DNA of 38,151 nucleotides, taken from contig JALHOE010000074.1 of assembly GCA_022843175.1 (NCBI GenBank), positions 1 through 38,151 of the forward strand, written 5' to 3'. The position numbers and the translations under genes are program-made. Below, one piece after another: positions 1-7,375 of the stretch; position 1 is the stretch's first letter, and each line of letters opens with the position of its first letter. Origin of the DNA: Deltaproteobacteria bacterium. Lineage in GTDB: Bacteria > Myxococcota_A > Polyangia > Polyangiales > JADJMO01. The notes below the pieces were generated by a model. It was not told the origin of the DNA. It saw only the letters and a list, made by a program, of their open reading frames with translations, and searched no databases.

Positions 1-269
1 CGCGGCGCCGCCGACGCGGCCGAGCTCGCGGCCGGCGCGGGCGCCGGGGGTTCGGGCTGCTTGTCGAAGAAGCGCGTCTTGATGAGATACGCCGCGAGCA
101 GGAACAGGGCGGTGTCGAACACCCAGTGGTACCACTGGCGGCCCTTCTTCTTCTTCGGCTTCTCCGAGGTGTCTTCGCTCGCCTCGCTGCGCTCCTTTGC
201 ACGGCGCGCCATGACGCGCTCGGCGCGCTCACGCATCGCGACGACCTCGGGATCCTCCGGCTCGGTCAT
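1..269 (-). CDS. Truncated single-pass membrane protein of unknown function
   Basis: An open frame on the minus strand starts at the ATG at 269-267 and runs off the left edge, giving 89 visible residues. It opens with a charged, Glu/Arg-rich segment (start MTEPEDPEV), then a Lys-rich patch (KPKKKKGRQW), then one hydrophobic segment (FDTALFLLAAYLI, about residues 49-61), followed by a Pro/Ala-rich linker (EPPAPAPA) that continues past the edge. This predicts a cytoplasmic N-terminus, one membrane helix and a longer extracytoplasmic domain that is not visible. It lies 23 bases downstream of the EEP lipoprotein gene on the same strand and may share its transcript. I do not recognise the family; the missing C-terminal domain would decide it. 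Confidence 0.6.
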   Translation of the reverse strand, partial: MTEPEDPEVVAMRERAERVMARRAKERSEASEDTSEKPKKKKGRQWYHWVFDTALFLLAAYLIKTRFFDKQPEPPAPAPAASSAASAAP

Positions 270-292
270 GGGCGGGGAGTGTAACCCCCTTT

Positions 293-1480
293 CTACTCGT
301 AGAAGAACAAGGCGCGCCGAGCGCGGTGCTCCGAGTAGTTGCTCGTGACGTCGTTGAAGCCGTGGGTGCCGATCCGGTTCGAGAGCTGATCGCTCCCGGT
401 GACGGCTTTGTCGGCCGCGTCTCCGTCGGCGTAGGTGATCAGGTTGTAGCCCGCGGTGCGCGCCGGCTTACCGCCCTGGATGCGCCCGAACACAAAGTCG
501 ATGTTGCTCTCGGCGCTGACGCAGGCCTTGTCGCCCTTGCACTTGTCGTAGACCGGGTCGGCGAAGCCGAGGTTCGGGTGACTCGCGCACATCTCGCCGC
601 CGAGGCCCGCGACCATGACGCGATACCAGCACTTGTAGTCGCCGCCCGAGTCGAACGCCGGGCCGTTGAAGTCGCCGCCAACCAGCTGCAGCCCGACGTC
701 CGGCATCGGCGCGTGCGCGCTCGCGCCGGTCTTCTGTCCGTCGACCATCTCCAGCATGTTGACCAGCGAGCAGTCCATCCAGGTCCAGTGGCGCAGGCTC
801 GCCGCGGCGACCTCCTTCTTGGCGAGGGTGTCCTCGAGCCGGACGCGAATCGTCTCGTAGCCGGAGTGCGGCGCGCGCGTCGCGCAGGTGTGGCCGCCCA
901 TGCCGTCGCGATCTCCGAACGGAAACCAGCTCTCGTGACTGAGGTATCGGAACCGCGCCGCGCGCCAGATCACGCCGGTGGTGACCGTCGGTCGCGGCGT
1001 CACCTCGCCCTGGAACCGCTGATCGGTCGGGTTGTTCTGCGCGACCACGCCGGCGTACTTCTCCCCGAGGCGCGCGCTCATGAAGTCGGCGAGCTCGTCG
1101 AGGCGCTTCTTGTCGGTCATCTGCTGCACGAGGAGGACGTCGACGTTGCGCGCGTCGCGCTCCATCACGTGGACGAGGTCCTTCCAGTCGAAGATCATGT
1201 TCTCGATGTTGACCGAGTACACGAGGACGCTGCTCGCCGAGGCCGGCGCGTCGGCGGGCGTGTCGAGCGGCGGCGCGTCGGCGGGGGGCGCTGCGCTGTC
1301 GGGCGCAACCGAGTCGTCGACCGCCACGCCCGTGTCCACGACGCTCGTCGTGTCCGCGCCGGAGTCCTCTGCGGTGACGTTTGGCTCTGCGGCTTGACCG
1401 CCACACCCGACGAGCAAGCCCAGCAACAGGAATCGGTGCACGGAGCCAGCGTAGCTGAATGCAGCGCGGCGGCTCGACAC
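293..1480 (-). CDS. Secreted lipoprotein with endonuclease/exonuclease/phosphatase (EEP) fold
   Basis: A lipoprotein signal ends in LLVGC (Cys26), followed by an Asp/Ala/Pro-rich linker to about residue 82 and an EEP-like domain to the end (395 aa). EEP landmarks are visible: SVNIENM (Asn91), GGDFNGP (Asp270, Asn272), SNIDFVF (Asp328) and a C-terminal SEH (Glu384-His385). The usual metal-binding Glu of the LQE motif is Gln here (VQQM, residues 118-121), and the usual SDH is SEH, so classic Mg-dependent phosphodiesterase activity is uncertain. Several Cys residues in the second half may form disulfides, in keeping with an outer or secreted location. The start at 1480 is nearly back-to-back with the divergent gene; a GTG at 1441 would give a shorter, tidier signal peptide. 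Substrate unknown. Confidence 0.75.
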   Translation of the reverse strand: MSSRRAAFSYAGSVHRFLLLGLLVGCGGQAAEPNVTAEDSGADTTSVVDTGVAVDDSVAPDSAAPPADAPPLDTPADAPASASSVLVYSVNIENMIFDWKDLVHVMERDARNVDVLLVQQMTDKKRLDELADFMSARLGEKYAGVVAQNNPTDQRFQGEVTPRPTVTTGVIWRAARFRYLSHESWFPFGDRDGMGGHTCATRAPHSGYETIRVRLEDTLAKKEVAAASLRHWTWMDCSLVNMLEMVDGQKTGASAHAPMPDVGLQLVGGDFNGPAFDSGGDYKCWYRVMVAGLGGEMCASHPNLGFADPVYDKCKGDKACVSAESNIDFVFGRIQGGKPARTAGYNLITYADGDAADKAVTGSDQLSNRIGTHGFNDVTSNYSEHRARRALFFYE

Positions 1481-1491
1481 CGGACTGAGTG

Positions 1492-1956
1492 ATGCGCACC
1501 GCTCTTGCCGCCGCGATCCTCCTCCTCGTCTCCACCGCCTCCGCCGAGACCTCGATGCGCTACCGCGTACTCGGCCCCTGCCGCGTGCGCACCACCGAGG
1601 GCCCCGCGTACGACAAGACGGTTCAGGCAGAGCTCGACGTCGCGATCTCCGGCCCCGACGACGCGGTGCGACTCGAGCTGAGTAGCAAGCGCAACGCGAC
1701 GTGCGTGCTCCGCGGAAAGCGCGCCGGCGCGACGATCACGCTGCTCCCCGGCCAGAAGTGCCCGCAGAAAGTGGACGACGGCCTCGCGCACGGCGAGCTC
1801 ATCGGAGTGCTGCAGAGCGGGCGGGCGACGAGCAACGGTGCCTCGGTGGCGGTGGTCACCAACTGGAAGCTCGAGGGCGACGTGAAGGTGTTGTTCCGCA
1901 CCATCCACATGAAGGGCACCCTCGACACCAACCTCGTGGGCAAGCGCCGCGACTGA
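1492..1956 (+). CDS. Small secreted protein of unknown function
   Basis: Starting at the ATG at 1492, the product is 154 aa with a clear Sec signal peptide (MRTALAAAILLLVSTASA, cleavage likely before ET). A GTG directly upstream at 1489 is an alternative start. The mature part (about 136 aa) has three Cys residues and alternating polar/hydrophobic strands (for example YRVLGPCRVRTT and VAVVTNWKLEGDVKV), which suggests a beta-rich periplasmic protein. It is divergent from the EEP lipoprotein with almost no intergenic space, and ends 2 bases before the stop of the convergent CLC-F gene. I do not recognise a family and assign no function. Confidence 0.7.
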   Translation: MRTALAAAILLLVSTASAETSMRYRVLGPCRVRTTEGPAYDKTVQAELDVAISGPDDAVRLELSSKRNATCVLRGKRAGATITLLPGQKCPQKVDDGLAHGELIGVLQSGRATSNGASVAVVTNWKLEGDVKVLFRTIHMKGTLDTNLVGKRRD

Positions 1957-1958
1957 CG

Positions 1959-3245
1959 TCAGTCGGGCCCGGTGTCGGGCTCCGCCGGTCGATCCGGCTC
2001 GCGGAAGTCGCGGAGGGCGATCGCCTCGGGCAACGGCTCGCCGCCCTGCTTTCGGCGCGTGAGCCGCTGCGCGGGGTAGATGCCGCGGTGGCCAGAGAGC
2101 AGGTAGGCGACGACGCAGACGATCACCACGTGGGGAAACGCCGGCGCGCCGAGCAGCTCCACGGCCATGACCGAGAGCGCGAGCGGAGTGTTCGCCGCGG
2201 CCGCGAACACCGCGGCGAGCCCGACGCCGGCGCCGAGCGCGATCGGCAAACCCAGCAAGCGCGCCGCGACGCTGCCGAGCGCGGCGCCGACGAAGAACAA
2301 CGGGGTGACCTCGCCGCCGAGAAACCCGCTGCTCAGCGTGATGGCGGTGAACACCAGCTTGGCCGCGAACGCATACCAGACGAGGTTCGGATCGGAGAAC
2401 GCGCGCACGATCGTCGGTACGCCGAGGCCGAGGTAGTCGTCGGAGCCGACCAGCTTCCATACGACGAGCAGCGCGCAGCCGCCGACGAACATGCGGATCG
2501 GCAGGCGCGGGATGCGTAGCTCGAGCGTGCGCTTGAGGCGATGGGTGAGCTCGACGAACGCGATCGTCGCGAGCGCCATCGCGACGCCGATGACCAGCAG
2601 CTTGCCGAACACCAGCGGCGTGAGGTCGACGACGGGCGCCGCGGGATACGCCGTGTGCACCACGCCGAGGCTCCTCGTTACGTAGTCGCCCACCAGCGAG
2701 GCGATCAGCGCGGGGACGAGCGCCTCGTACTCCATGCGCCCGATCGAGACGACCTCGAGCCCGAAGATCGCGCCGGCCACCGGCGTCCCGAACACCGAGC
2801 CGAAGCCGCCCGCGATGCCGGCGGCGAGGAGCTGCCGGCGCGCCTCGCGGCGGATCCGAAAGCGATGGGCGATCTCGTCGGCGAGGCTCGCGCCCATCTG
2901 CACCGCCGTGCCCTCGCGGCCGGCGCTGCCGCCGAAGAGGTGGGTGAGCACGGTGCCGAGCAGCACCATCGGCGCCATGCGCAGCGGGATCTGCTCGCTC
3001 TGCTCGTGGATGGTGTCGATGATGAGGTTGTTGCCGCCCTTGATCGGCTGGCCCCACCGCTCGTACACCAGTCCGAGCAACAGGCCGGCGAGCGGCAGCG
3101 CGTAGACGATGACGACATGGGTCTCGCGAAACCGCGTGGCGCGATCGAGCAAGAGGAGGAAGGCGCCCGAGGCGAGCCCGCAGGCGATGCCCGCGGCGGC
3201 TCCGAGCCACGTCCACTGAACCAGTGCTTTTGCGCGATCCCTCAT
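1959..3245 (-). CDS. CLC-F type fluoride/proton antiporter
   Basis: A 428-aa polytopic membrane protein of the CLC family. The gating-glutamate motif is present as GREGTAVQMG (Glu111), and the second anion-pathway motif as SSGFLGGEVTP. The usual chloride-selective GSGIP is replaced by KGGNNLII (Asn72-Asn73). Asn or Met in place of the chloride-coordinating Ser is the hallmark of the fluoride-specific CLC-F clade, so this is most likely a fluoride exporter that swaps F- for H+ across the inner membrane. The fluoride riboswitch in its leader supports this independently. The start is taken as the ATG at 3245-3243 because a Shine-Dalgarno-like AGGTG lies about 7 bases upstream, inside the riboswitch expression platform; a GTG at 3254 is in frame but overlaps that site. 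A plain chloride channel is the less likely alternative. Confidence 0.9.
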   Translation of the reverse strand: MRDRAKALVQWTWLGAAAGIACGLASGAFLLLLDRATRFRETHVVIVYALPLAGLLLGLVYERWGQPIKGGNNLIIDTIHEQSEQIPLRMAPMVLLGTVLTHLFGGSAGREGTAVQMGASLADEIAHRFRIRREARRQLLAAGIAGGFGSVFGTPVAGAIFGLEVVSIGRMEYEALVPALIASLVGDYVTRSLGVVHTAYPAAPVVDLTPLVFGKLLVIGVAMALATIAFVELTHRLKRTLELRIPRLPIRMFVGGCALLVVWKLVGSDDYLGLGVPTIVRAFSDPNLVWYAFAAKLVFTAITLSSGFLGGEVTPLFFVGAALGSVAARLLGLPIALGAGVGLAAVFAAAANTPLALSVMAVELLGAPAFPHVVIVCVVAYLLSGHRGIYPAQRLTRRKQGGEPLPEAIALRDFREPDRPAEPDTGPD

Positions 3246-3284
3246 CGTGAGCACCTACGGAGCCGTGAATGGCACTGCCGTAGG
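3246..3284 (-). promoter_or_regulatory. Riboswitch expression platform sequestering the ribosome binding site
   Basis: The 3' end of the aptamer (CCUACGG, minus strand 3284-3278) is perfectly complementary to CCGUAGG (3260-3254), with a further GUG/CAC pairing inside the loop. The downstream arm contains the likely ribosome binding site (GUAGGUG) for the ATG at 3245. Without fluoride this hairpin would hide the ribosome site; with fluoride the CUCCUAC strand is held in the aptamer and the site is freed. This predicts translational ON control. There is no U-tract, which argues against a transcription-termination mechanism. Confidence 0.75.
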
Positions 3285-3335
3285 AGTCATTGGCTCCCCC
3301 GCCGGGGGTCGCGGTTATCGGCGGACTCCACCGCC
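3280..3335 (-). promoter_or_regulatory. Fluoride riboswitch aptamer (crcB motif)
   Basis: Read on the minus strand, this 56-nt segment has the crcB-motif layout: a 5-bp stem GGCGG/CCGCC closing the loop UGGAGU, then GAUAACC, a hairpin with CCCCC/GGGGG arms, and the conserved 3' strand CCAAUGACUCCUAC. The loop GGAGU can pair with ACUCC near the 3' end, which is the pseudoknot that forms the fluoride pocket. It sits in the leader of the CLC-F gene, a classic target of this riboswitch class. Called from conserved primary sequence and pairing; a covariance model search was not possible. Confidence 0.9.
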
Positions 3336-3396
3336 ATCGCGATCATGCTCGCGAACGGTGGCGTCGCCGTCAAGGTGTGACGAGAATGCGCTCCCC

Positions 3397-4170
3397 ATGG
3401 CCGGCCCCGACGACCCGTCGATGATCCGCGAGACGCTCGATTCGCTGAGCGAGGGGCTCCAGATCCTCTCGCGCGAGTGGCGCTACCTCTACGTCAACGC
3501 CGCGACGGCGCGACAGGGCCGCAAGTCGCCCGCCGAGCTGCTCGGGAAGACGATGTTCGAGTGCTACCCGGGCATCGAGCGCACGCCGCTGTTCGCCACG
3601 CTCGAACGCTGCCTCGCGCGGAGCGAGACGACCACGCTCGAGACCGAGTTCACCTTCGAGGACGGCAGCCGCGCGTGGTTCGAGCTGCGCATCCAGCCGT
3701 GCCCCGCCGGGCTCGTGGTCGTCTCGCTCGACATGAGCGAGCGCAAGGGCGTCGAGCTCAAGCTGCGCGACGCCTATCACCAGGCGCTCCACGATCTGAT
3801 CACGCCGGTGATCCGCGTGCACCAGGGCGTGTTGCTGGTGCCGGTCATCGGCGCGCTCGACCACTTGCGCGCGCGTCAGATGACCGAGTCCGTCCTCTCC
3901 CGCAGCATCGAGGAGCGCGCCAAGGCCGTGATCTTCGACATCGCCGGCGTCCCCGAGGTCGACACCGCGGTCGCGAAGCACCTCCTCGAGGCCGCCGCGA
4001 TGATCCGCCTCCTCGGCGCGCGCACCGTGCTGACCGGCCTCTCGCCGTCCGCGGCGAAGACGCTGGTGCACCTCGGGCTCGACCTCTCCGCGATGGAGAC
4101 CACCGGCGAGCTCGCCGAGGGCATCGAGCTCGCACTCGGCACCGTAGGCAAGAAGATCGTCGGTCGTTAG
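3397..4170 (+). CDS. PAS-STAS regulator, RsbR/stressosome-like
   Basis: A 257-aa soluble protein. Residues about 10-120 form a PAS-like sensor domain (SEGLQILSREWRYLYVNAAT, then a FELRIQP strand and SLDMSERK exit). Residues about 138-250 form a STAS domain with the DIAGVPEVDT motif. Thr190 in this motif lines up with the phosphorylatable Thr/Ser of RsbR-type stressosome proteins and anti-sigma factor antagonists. The VHQGVLLVPVIG start of the STAS domain is typical of RsbR C-termini. The ATG at 3397 is chosen because it begins just before the PAS domain; extending further would overlap the fluoride riboswitch leader on the other strand. No kinase, phosphatase or sigma factor partner is adjacent. 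It converges with the glutaredoxin-CcdA gene, 3 bases between stops. Confidence 0.8.
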   Translation: MAGPDDPSMIRETLDSLSEGLQILSREWRYLYVNAATARQGRKSPAELLGKTMFECYPGIERTPLFATLERCLARSETTTLETEFTFEDGSRAWFELRIQPCPAGLVVVSLDMSERKGVELKLRDAYHQALHDLITPVIRVHQGVLLVPVIGALDHLRARQMTESVLSRSIEERAKAVIFDIAGVPEVDTAVAKHLLEAAAMIRLLGARTVLTGLSPSAAKTLVHLGLDLSAMETTGELAEGIELALGTVGKKIVGR

Positions 4171-4173
4171 CGC

Positions 4174-5241
4174 TCACTGCAGCAGGTTCGGAGCCGCGAT
4201 GAAGGCGACGCCGAACAGCACGAGGAGCGTGCCGCTGATGGCCTTGAGCACCTTGGCGCCGCGCTCGCCGAGCGCGAGCCGGTGGAGCGTGAGCGCGTAG
4301 ACGCCGACGACCGTGGCCAGCGGCACCACGTACGCGACGTTGTAGAGCGCGAGCCAGGCGGCGCGCGCCCCGCCGCGCTGGGCGAGCAGGCGGGTATAGA
4401 TCGCTGGCAGGCCGAGCGTGCACCCGAGCTCGACGAGGTTCACGACGAACGCGAGCACCACGACGCCGGCCAGCGCCGCCGGCAGGCTCGTCGCCGCGGC
4501 GATCGCGCGCATGCGGCGAAACAGGCCCGGCTTGGCGCGATCGGGGATCATCAGCGAGGGCCCCTGCTTGAACCACACGAGCTCCTTGAGGTTGACGAGG
4601 CCCATCGCGACCAACCCCACGCCGAGCGCGATGGTGATCGCGCGCGACACCCCGGTCAGGGCGAACACCCCGAGCCACGCCGACATGAACAGGAAGTAGA
4701 CGACGCCCGACATCACCACGAACGTCCCGCCGAAGAGGAAGAGCCGCTTGCGCGAGCGCACGCGCAAGAGGATGGAGAGCAGCGCGAGGAGCACGTAGAT
4801 CGCGCACGGATTGATCCCATCGACGAGGCCGATCAGGAGCGTGAATCCGAGCCACGACATCCGCCCGGGGTCGACCGCGCCGAACACCGGCAGCGAGACC
4901 GTCTTCTCGACGCGCCCCTGCAGCATCGCGCGCACCTCGGCCTGCTGGTAGCCGACGACGTAGCGGTCGCCGAGCACGAAGAGCGGGATCCCCGGGGCCG
5001 TGATCGAGAGGCGCTTCACCTCGGCGTCAAACCGCGCGCGCCCGGCCGCGTCCCTGCGGATTTCGATCGACTCCACCCGCACGCCCTCGCGGCGCAGCTG
5101 CTCGACCCACGGCTGTGCTTCTTCGCAGTGCGGACAACCGACGCCCCAGAAGAAGAGCAGGGGGTCGTCTGCCGCGCGCGCGCGGCTCGCGAGCAACGCG
5201 ACGACGGCGGCGACGACAAGCACGAGCACGCGGCGCAGCAT
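4174..5241 (-). CDS. Glutaredoxin/thioredoxin-like domain fused to CcdA/DsbD-type membrane protein
   Basis: A 355-aa protein with a signal-anchor (residues 1-24), a periplasmic thioredoxin-like domain with the active site CPHC (Cys36, Cys39) and the cis-Pro region GIPLFVLGD, then a membrane domain of about six helices from residue 128. The membrane part carries the motifs DGINPCAIY (Cys146) and ELGCTLGLPAIY (Cys274), a Cys pair expected to carry electrons across the membrane as in CcdA/DsbD. The likely role is passing reducing equivalents from the cytoplasm to a periplasmic thiol partner, for example in cytochrome c maturation or disulfide repair. The ATG at 5241 has an upstream GAGGGG and begins the signal peptide; a longer in-frame extension has no coding character. 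No cytochrome maturation genes are adjacent, so the partner is unknown. Confidence 0.82.
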   Translation of the reverse strand: MLRRVLVLVVAAVVALLASRARAADDPLLFFWGVGCPHCEEAQPWVEQLRREGVRVESIEIRRDAAGRARFDAEVKRLSITAPGIPLFVLGDRYVVGYQQAEVRAMLQGRVEKTVSLPVFGAVDPGRMSWLGFTLLIGLVDGINPCAIYVLLALLSILLRVRSRKRLFLFGGTFVVMSGVVYFLFMSAWLGVFALTGVSRAITIALGVGLVAMGLVNLKELVWFKQGPSLMIPDRAKPGLFRRMRAIAAATSLPAALAGVVVLAFVVNLVELGCTLGLPAIYTRLLAQRGGARAAWLALYNVAYVVPLATVVGVYALTLHRLALGERGAKVLKAISGTLLVLFGVAFIAAPNLLQ

Positions 5242-5356
5242 GGTCAGCCCCTCGCTACAGCACGATCCGTTCTCAACACGTCTGGCCCGCGTGGCCGCGG
5301 CGTGAATCCGACGCCCGATTGGACTCGGCACGGAGTTCTCATTCCGGTGCCGCACG

Positions 5357-6049
5357 ATGAAGAACCAGGAGCTCACCAACCTGCTCGGCGCGTTCGTCGC
5401 CGGCGCCGCCGCGATGTACTTCCTCGACGCCGCGAGCGGCGGGCGCCGCCGCGCGCTCGTCCGCGACAAGGCCGTGCGCGCCCAGCACCTGGCCATGGGC
5501 GCGGTGTCCGACGTCGAGCACGATCTCGAGAATCGCTCGCGCGGCGTGCTCGCACGCATCCACCGCGCGTTCGCCCGCGGTCCGGTCGACGACGAAGTGC
5601 TCGTCGAACGGGTGCGCGCCAAGCTCGGTCACGTCTGCTCCCATCCGTCGGCGATCGAGACGAAGGTCAGGGCACCGGGGTGCCTCGAGCTGCGTGGCCC
5701 GATCCTCGCGCGAGAGCGGCTGCACGTGCTCTCGACGCTCGCCCTGGTGCCGGGGGTGCGGATGATCGACGACGACCTCGAGGTACACGCCGAAGGAGAC
5801 ATCCCGGCGCTCGCGGGCGAGGCGCGCCACCCCTCGTTCGTTCAGCGCCACTGGAACCCGACCACCCGCTTCCTCGTCGGGGCCGCTGGCGTTGCGTGCT
5901 TCGCGCGCGGCCTGCTCGACGACGGGCTCCCCCGGAGCGGTCGCCTCGCGCTGGGGAGCGCGCTCATCGCGACGACGCTGGTGAGCTCGCTCTCTCCCGC
6001 GCATGCGCAGCCCGTTCGCGGCGGTGCGGAGATTGCGCCGACCGCGTAG
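5357..6049 (+). CDS. BON-domain membrane-associated protein
   Basis: A 230-aa protein. It opens with a short hydrophobic helix and a motif ending in a basic patch (GAAAMYFLDAASGGRRRA), as in many YtxH-like or BON-type envelope proteins of this phylum. Residues about 78-145 resemble a BON domain (LVERVRAKLGHVCSHPSAIE, then LELRGPI and a VPGVRMIDDDLEVH segment). The C-terminal part has one or two hydrophobic segments (RFLVGAAGVACFARGLL, LALGSALIATTLVSSL). BON domains are thought to bind membranes or help withstand envelope stress; the function here is inferred. Its stop codon directly abuts the stop codon of the convergent acyltransferase gene, so the two transcripts must overlap. Confidence 0.72.
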   Translation: MKNQELTNLLGAFVAGAAAMYFLDAASGGRRRALVRDKAVRAQHLAMGAVSDVEHDLENRSRGVLARIHRAFARGPVDDEVLVERVRAKLGHVCSHPSAIETKVRAPGCLELRGPILARERLHVLSTLALVPGVRMIDDDLEVHAEGDIPALAGEARHPSFVQRHWNPTTRFLVGAAGVACFARGLLDDGLPRSGRLALGSALIATTLVSSLSPAHAQPVRGGAEIAPTA

Positions 6050-7369
6050 TCACCGCGCGGCGCCCTCCGGCTGAGAGGGCCGGGAGTGCCTGCGCGGCTC
6101 GGTCGCGGTGACGCGGGAGAGCTCGGCGAGCGCACGATCGATCTCCAACGCGAGCTGCTCGGGATCGGGGACGACCTTGGCGTTGGCGAGCACGCCGCAG
6201 CGCAGCTCGCCGCCATAGCTCACCGCGGTGATCGAGAGCGCGAGGTCACCCGCGTAGGGCGCCCACACCATGATCGAGGTCACGTCCTGTCCCCCGATGC
6301 GCACGGTGAACGGCGGCCCGGGGACGTTGGTGAACACCAGCGACGCCTTGGCGGTGAACAACCGGATCGCGAACCGCTCCATCGCGGGGGTGACGCGACC
6401 GATGAGGCCGAGCAGCGCGACCGCGTTCGAGGTCTCCGACGTCGACTTGATCGCGTCCATCCGCCGCTTGGATTCGACGAGCCGGTCGCGCGCACCCTCG
6501 ATCGAGGTCGGCAGGGCGAGGTACACGAGACCGAACGCGTTTCCGAGCTCGGTATGGAACTCGTGGCCGCCGCGGAGGAACACCGGCACCATCGCGCGCG
6601 GCTCGGCGATGAGGGGGCGCCCATGGCTCTGTCCATAGGCCGCGAGGCCCCCCGCGATCCCCGCGACGAGCGTGTCGTTCAAATGGCCCTTCACGGCCGA
6701 GGCGATCCGCTTCGCCTCCGCCACCTTGAACGGCGCCGTCCACGCGACCCGTTTGGCCGCGCCGAGCGGCCCGCGCAGCACGCTCGGCGCGTCGGCGGAG
6801 AGGAACAACGTGCTTCCCAGGGTCGCGGCCTCTTCGGCGAGGTGGCTCGCGCGTGTACGCAGGCTGGTAGCGCTCGGCGGTGACCACCCGACCTCGTCGG
6901 GCTCGCCGGCATCGCCGCCGTCGACGATGCCGAGGAGCACACGCACGAGCGCGACGCCGTCGGCGATGCAGTGGTGGATCCGCGCGATGAGCGCCGAGCC
7001 CTCGCGCAGGCCGACCACGTGCAGATCCCACAGCGGCCGCGCGGGGTTGAGCGGCGCGCTCGCGAGCTCGGAGGTGAGCTCGGCCAGCGCGGCGTCGTCG
7101 CCCGGCGAGGGGGCGGCGATGCGATGAACGTGGTTGCTCAGATCGAAGAGCGGATCGGGCTCGAAGACGACCCCGCGCAGACCGCGGTCCACGACCCGCA
7201 TCCGAAAGGCGCTCTGCGTCGCGACCACGCGACGCAGCGCAGCCTCGAGCGCGACCAGGTCGATGGGGCCGGCCAGCTTCAGCACCGAGGTGATCAGCGC
7301 CTGCTGCGGATCGCGGTCCATCCGCCGCCACGCCGCGTCGATTCCCCGCATGAGTTGCGTCCGGCCCAT
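6050..7369 (-). CDS. Wax ester synthase/diacylglycerol acyltransferase (WS/DGAT)
   Basis: A 439-aa protein of the WS/DGAT family, which transfers acyl groups from acyl-CoA to diacylglycerol or fatty alcohols to make storage lipids. The catalytic motif HHCIADG (His132, His133, Asp137, Gly138) matches HHxxxDG. The C-terminal signature region (TNVPGPPFTVRIGGQ and PYAGDLALSITAVSYGGELRCGVLA) is also typical. Two starts are possible: ATG 7369 or the internal Met7. It is the third gene of a tight minus-strand unit (MetE-like, LPLAT-like, WS/DGAT), only 6 bases after the upstream acyltransferase, so neutral lipid or wax synthesis is the likely shared theme. Substrate preference cannot be read from the sequence. 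Confidence 0.88.
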   Translation of the reverse strand: MGRTQLMRGIDAAWRRMDRDPQQALITSVLKLAGPIDLVALEAALRRVVATQSAFRMRVVDRGLRGVVFEPDPLFDLSNHVHRIAAPSPGDDAALAELTSELASAPLNPARPLWDLHVVGLREGSALIARIHHCIADGVALVRVLLGIVDGGDAGEPDEVGWSPPSATSLRTRASHLAEEAATLGSTLFLSADAPSVLRGPLGAAKRVAWTAPFKVAEAKRIASAVKGHLNDTLVAGIAGGLAAYGQSHGRPLIAEPRAMVPVFLRGGHEFHTELGNAFGLVYLALPTSIEGARDRLVESKRRMDAIKSTSETSNAVALLGLIGRVTPAMERFAIRLFTAKASLVFTNVPGPPFTVRIGGQDVTSIMVWAPYAGDLALSITAVSYGGELRCGVLANAKVVPDPEQLALEIDRALAELSRVTATEPRRHSRPSQPEGAAR

Positions 7370-7375
7370 GGGCGT

